This document shows, piece after piece, positions 61,958 through 64,000 of a stretch of 64,000 bases of DNA. The notes beneath the pieces were generated by a model. The model did not search any database. It worked only from the letters and a program-made list of their open reading frames with translations, and was not told where the DNA came from. The translations under genes and the position numbers were made by a program. The DNA is taken from assembly GCF_031453675.1 (NCBI RefSeq), contig NZ_JAVIZX010000001.1, positions 2,254,001 to 2,318,000 on the forward strand. The letters are read 5' to 3'. Position 1 is the first letter of the stretch, and each line of letters begins with the position of its first letter. Source of the DNA: Paracidovorax wautersii. GTDB taxonomy: Bacteria; Pseudomonadota; Gammaproteobacteria; Burkholderiales; Burkholderiaceae_C.

Positions 61958-64000
61958 ATGCCTACACCCCAGAAGCGGATCGCCCTAGCCGTGGCCCTGG
62001 TCTGCAGCCCGCTGCCTTGGGCGGCGGCGCAGACGGCGGGAGCCACCCTGTCCGAAGTGCGCGTGGACGCCAGCGCTGAAAAGGAAACCGCCACGGGCCC
62101 TGTGGTGGGCTATCGCGCCCGCAATGCCGCCACCGCCACCAAAACCGATACACCGCTCAGCGAGACGCCGCAGTCGGTGACGGTCATCACCCGCGACCAG
62201 ATCGTCGACCAGGGCGCGACCACCTTCCAAGGCGCGCTCCTGTATGCCGCAGGCGTGCGCAGCGATGCCTACGGCCTGGACAGCCGCGCGGACAGCGTGC
62301 GCGTGCGCGGCAGCTCGCCGGACATCTACCTGGACGGCCTGCGCCAAGGCTACAACTACTACACCAGCACGGCCGCGGCCGACCCGTACACGCTGGAGCG
62401 GCTGGAAGTGCTGCGCGGCCCATCGGGCATGCTGTTCGGCGCCGGCACGGTGGCGGGCGTGGTCAACATGGTGAGCAAGCGCCCCTTGCAGGAAACGCAG
62501 CGCGAGGTCGGTGTGCAGATCGGCACCTGGAACCGCAAGCAGCTGCAGGCCGACCTGACCGGCCCGCTCACCGCCGACGGCCAGTGGTCGTACCGGTTGG
62601 TCGCCGTGGCCCGCGATGCCGACACCCAGGTGGACCATGTGCAGGATGACCGCCGGCTGGTGGCGCCATCGCTGATGTGGCGCCCCAACGCCGCCACGTC
62701 CCTGCTGCTGCAGGCGCACTGGCAGCAGGACCGCACGGGCAGCGTGGCGCAGTTCCTGCCCTGGTCGGGCACGCTGCTGCCCAACCCCAACGGCAAGCTG
62801 CCGACCAGCCGCTTCATCGGCGACCCGGGTGACTACTACAACACCGACCGACAGACGCTCGGCTACCAGTTCGAACACCGCTTCAACGACGCCTGGGCCG
62901 TGCGCCAGAACCTGCGTTACGCGCGCAACGACAACCGGGGCGCGTACCACTACGCCGACTTCTTCCGCATCCCGGGCGGCTTTGGCGACGACCCCGTGAA
63001 CCAGCGTGTGATCGGCCGCCTGTACGGCGAAAACACCACCCGCACGCGCATGGCGACGGTGGATACCAACGTGCTGGGCCGGCTCAACACCGGCCGCCTG
63101 CAGCACCAGCTGCTGCTGGGGGTGGACTGGAACCGCCAGACCGAGGATAAGACCGACTCCGGCGATGCCTACGACCTGCCCATCGATGCCTTCTCGCCCG
63201 TGTACACCGGGCGGCCCGCGGTGAGCGCCGTGCCGGTGGCGGGCAACCAACAGCGGCAGACGGGCCTGTACGTGCAGGACCAGATGAAATGGGACCGTTG
63301 GATCTTCATTGCCGGCCTGCGCCACGACCGCGTGACCAGCGCCGTGGACGGCACGCCCGACGAACGCTCCAGCGACACGACCAAGCGCCTGGGCGTGATG
63401 TACCAGCTGGCGGGGGGCTGGACGCCGTACCTCAGCTATGCGGAGTCGTTCACGCCCGTCAGCGGCACCAGCCCCGTATCCGGTGCCCGGTTCAAGCCGC
63501 TCGAAGGTGAGCAGATTGAGGCCGGACTGAAGTACATGCCCGAGGGCAGCGCGACCACCTTCACGGCGTCGGTCTACCAGCTGAAGGAAAAGAACCAGCT
63601 GATCGCCGACCCTGTCAATCCTGGCAACCGGCTGCAGGCGGGCGAAACCAAGAACAAGGGCGTGGAGCTGGAACTGAAGACCCGCCTGTCGACGGTGTTC
63701 GACCTGATTGCGCACTACAACTACACCGACGTGGACAAAACGCTGGAAGGCCTGCCGCGCAACCAAGCGGCGGTGTGGGGTCTGTACCGCTTCTCGCTGG
63801 GTGGCGTCACCGGCTTCTCGGTGGGTGCGGGCGCCCGCTATCTCTCCGCTTTCCGGGACGGTACCGGCCCGCGCGTGCCGTCTTCCGTGGTGGGCGATGC
63901 GTTGTTCGCCTATGACAGCCAGCACTGGCGCTATGCGCTCAACATCAACAACGTGGCGGACAAGAAGTATGTGAGCACCTGCCTGGCCCGCGGCGACTGC
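61958..64000 (+). CDS. TonB-dependent siderophore receptor, 3' end outside window
   Basis: The first 681 residues of an outer-membrane ferric-siderophore receptor. A signal peptide ends at PWAAAQ; a TonB-box-like LSEVRVDA follows. The plug has ETPQSVTVITRDQIVDQG and LERLEVLRGPSGMLFGAGTVAGVVNMVSKRP in pieces, typical of the FhuE/FoxA/FpvA siderophore class. Beta strands then fill the rest, including TPYLSYAESFTPVSG, KPLEGEQIEAGLKY and YALNINNVADKKYVS. The ending CLARGDC suggests that only the last 20-30 residues are missing. There is no STN signalling domain, so it probably does not drive a sigma/anti-sigma system. Siderophore identity is not determinable. Confidence 0.93.
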   Translation, partial: MPTPQKRIALAVALVCSPLPWAAAQTAGATLSEVRVDASAEKETATGPVVGYRARNAATATKTDTPLSETPQSVTVITRDQIVDQGATTFQGALLYAAGVRSDAYGLDSRADSVRVRGSSPDIYLDGLRQGYNYYTSTAAADPYTLERLEVLRGPSGMLFGAGTVAGVVNMVSKRPLQETQREVGVQIGTWNRKQLQADLTGPLTADGQWSYRLVAVARDADTQVDHVQDDRRLVAPSLMWRPNAATSLLLQAHWQQDRTGSVAQFLPWSGTLLPNPNGKLPTSRFIGDPGDYYNTDRQTLGYQFEHRFNDAWAVRQNLRYARNDNRGAYHYADFFRIPGGFGDDPVNQRVIGRLYGENTTRTRMATVDTNVLGRLNTGRLQHQLLLGVDWNRQTEDKTDSGDAYDLPIDAFSPVYTGRPAVSAVPVAGNQQRQTGLYVQDQMKWDRWIFIAGLRHDRVTSAVDGTPDERSSDTTKRLGVMYQLAGGWTPYLSYAESFTPVSGTSPVSGARFKPLEGEQIEAGLKYMPEGSATTFTASVYQLKEKNQLIADPVNPGNRLQAGETKNKGVELELKTRLSTVFDLIAHYNYTDVDKTLEGLPRNQAAVWGLYRFSLGGVTGFSVGAGARYLSAFRDGTGPRVPSSVVGDALFAYDSQHWRYALNINNVADKKYVSTCLARGDC

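Overview
The window is about 64 kb of high-GC, densely coding chromosome from a betaproteobacterium. The evidence points to the Comamonadaceae and most likely the Acidovorax/Paracidovorax group: an Omp32-type porin, a tandem cyanophycin synthetase pair with its linked ABC exporter and DUF1854 protein, a hexR-zwf//tal-pgi sugar block, and many copies of a short interspersed repeat that I associate with Comamonadaceae genomes. No rRNA, tRNA, CRISPR array, prophage or insertion sequence was seen. The genus is an inference; the family-level assignment is fairly secure.

Layout. 1-2.4 kb: small hypothetical genes, an EmrE-type multidrug exporter and an orphan ParB-like protein. 2.5-9.1 kb: a signalling block of a triple-receiver hybrid histidine kinase, CheR-type and CheB-type enzymes, a receiver-kinase protein and a convergent single-domain receiver. 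9.4-11.7 kb: alkB, a DsbA/FrnE-type oxidoreductase and creA. 12.0-20.0 kb: cyanophycin metabolism (cphA, cphA', divergent ABC transporter, DUF1854 protein). 20.2-22.2 kb: a hypothetical gene, an EF-hand protein and a cytosolic-type 5'-nucleotidase. 22.2-38.4 kb: type II secretion, with gspF displaced from gspE by three unrelated genes, the operon gspG-H-I-J-K-L-M-N-D-E, and divergent gspC.

38.5-42.3 kb: cobC and cobS (late cobalamin synthesis), ilvA with a terminator-like hairpin in its leader, and an OsmC-family protein. 42.6-43.7 kb: a strongly expressed porin. 44.2-53.2 kb: a peptide-type ABC importer operon with two paralogous binding proteins and an embedded M20 amidohydrolase. 53.4-56.0 kb: a DoxX-family membrane protein and a lipoprotein UshA-type nucleotidase. 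56.4-61.6 kb: hexR and zwf divergent from tal and pgi. 62.0-64.0 kb: a Fur-box-preceded TonB-dependent siderophore receptor that runs off the window.

How the genes work together. The hybrid kinase block is translationally coupled but has no chemoreceptors, so it looks like a two-component phosphorelay rather than flagellar chemotaxis. The cyanophycin block makes an Asp/Arg storage polymer. The sugar block feeds glucose-6-phosphate into the Entner-Doudoroff/pentose phosphate routes under HexR. The secretion locus is complete for the inner-membrane and outer-membrane parts except the prepilin peptidase. The least described signals are the repeat family (including a long near-palindrome and apparent repeat cores inside coding sequence), the cphA' P-loop loss, the GspE lacking its zinc-binding cysteine region, and the ilvA leader hairpin.
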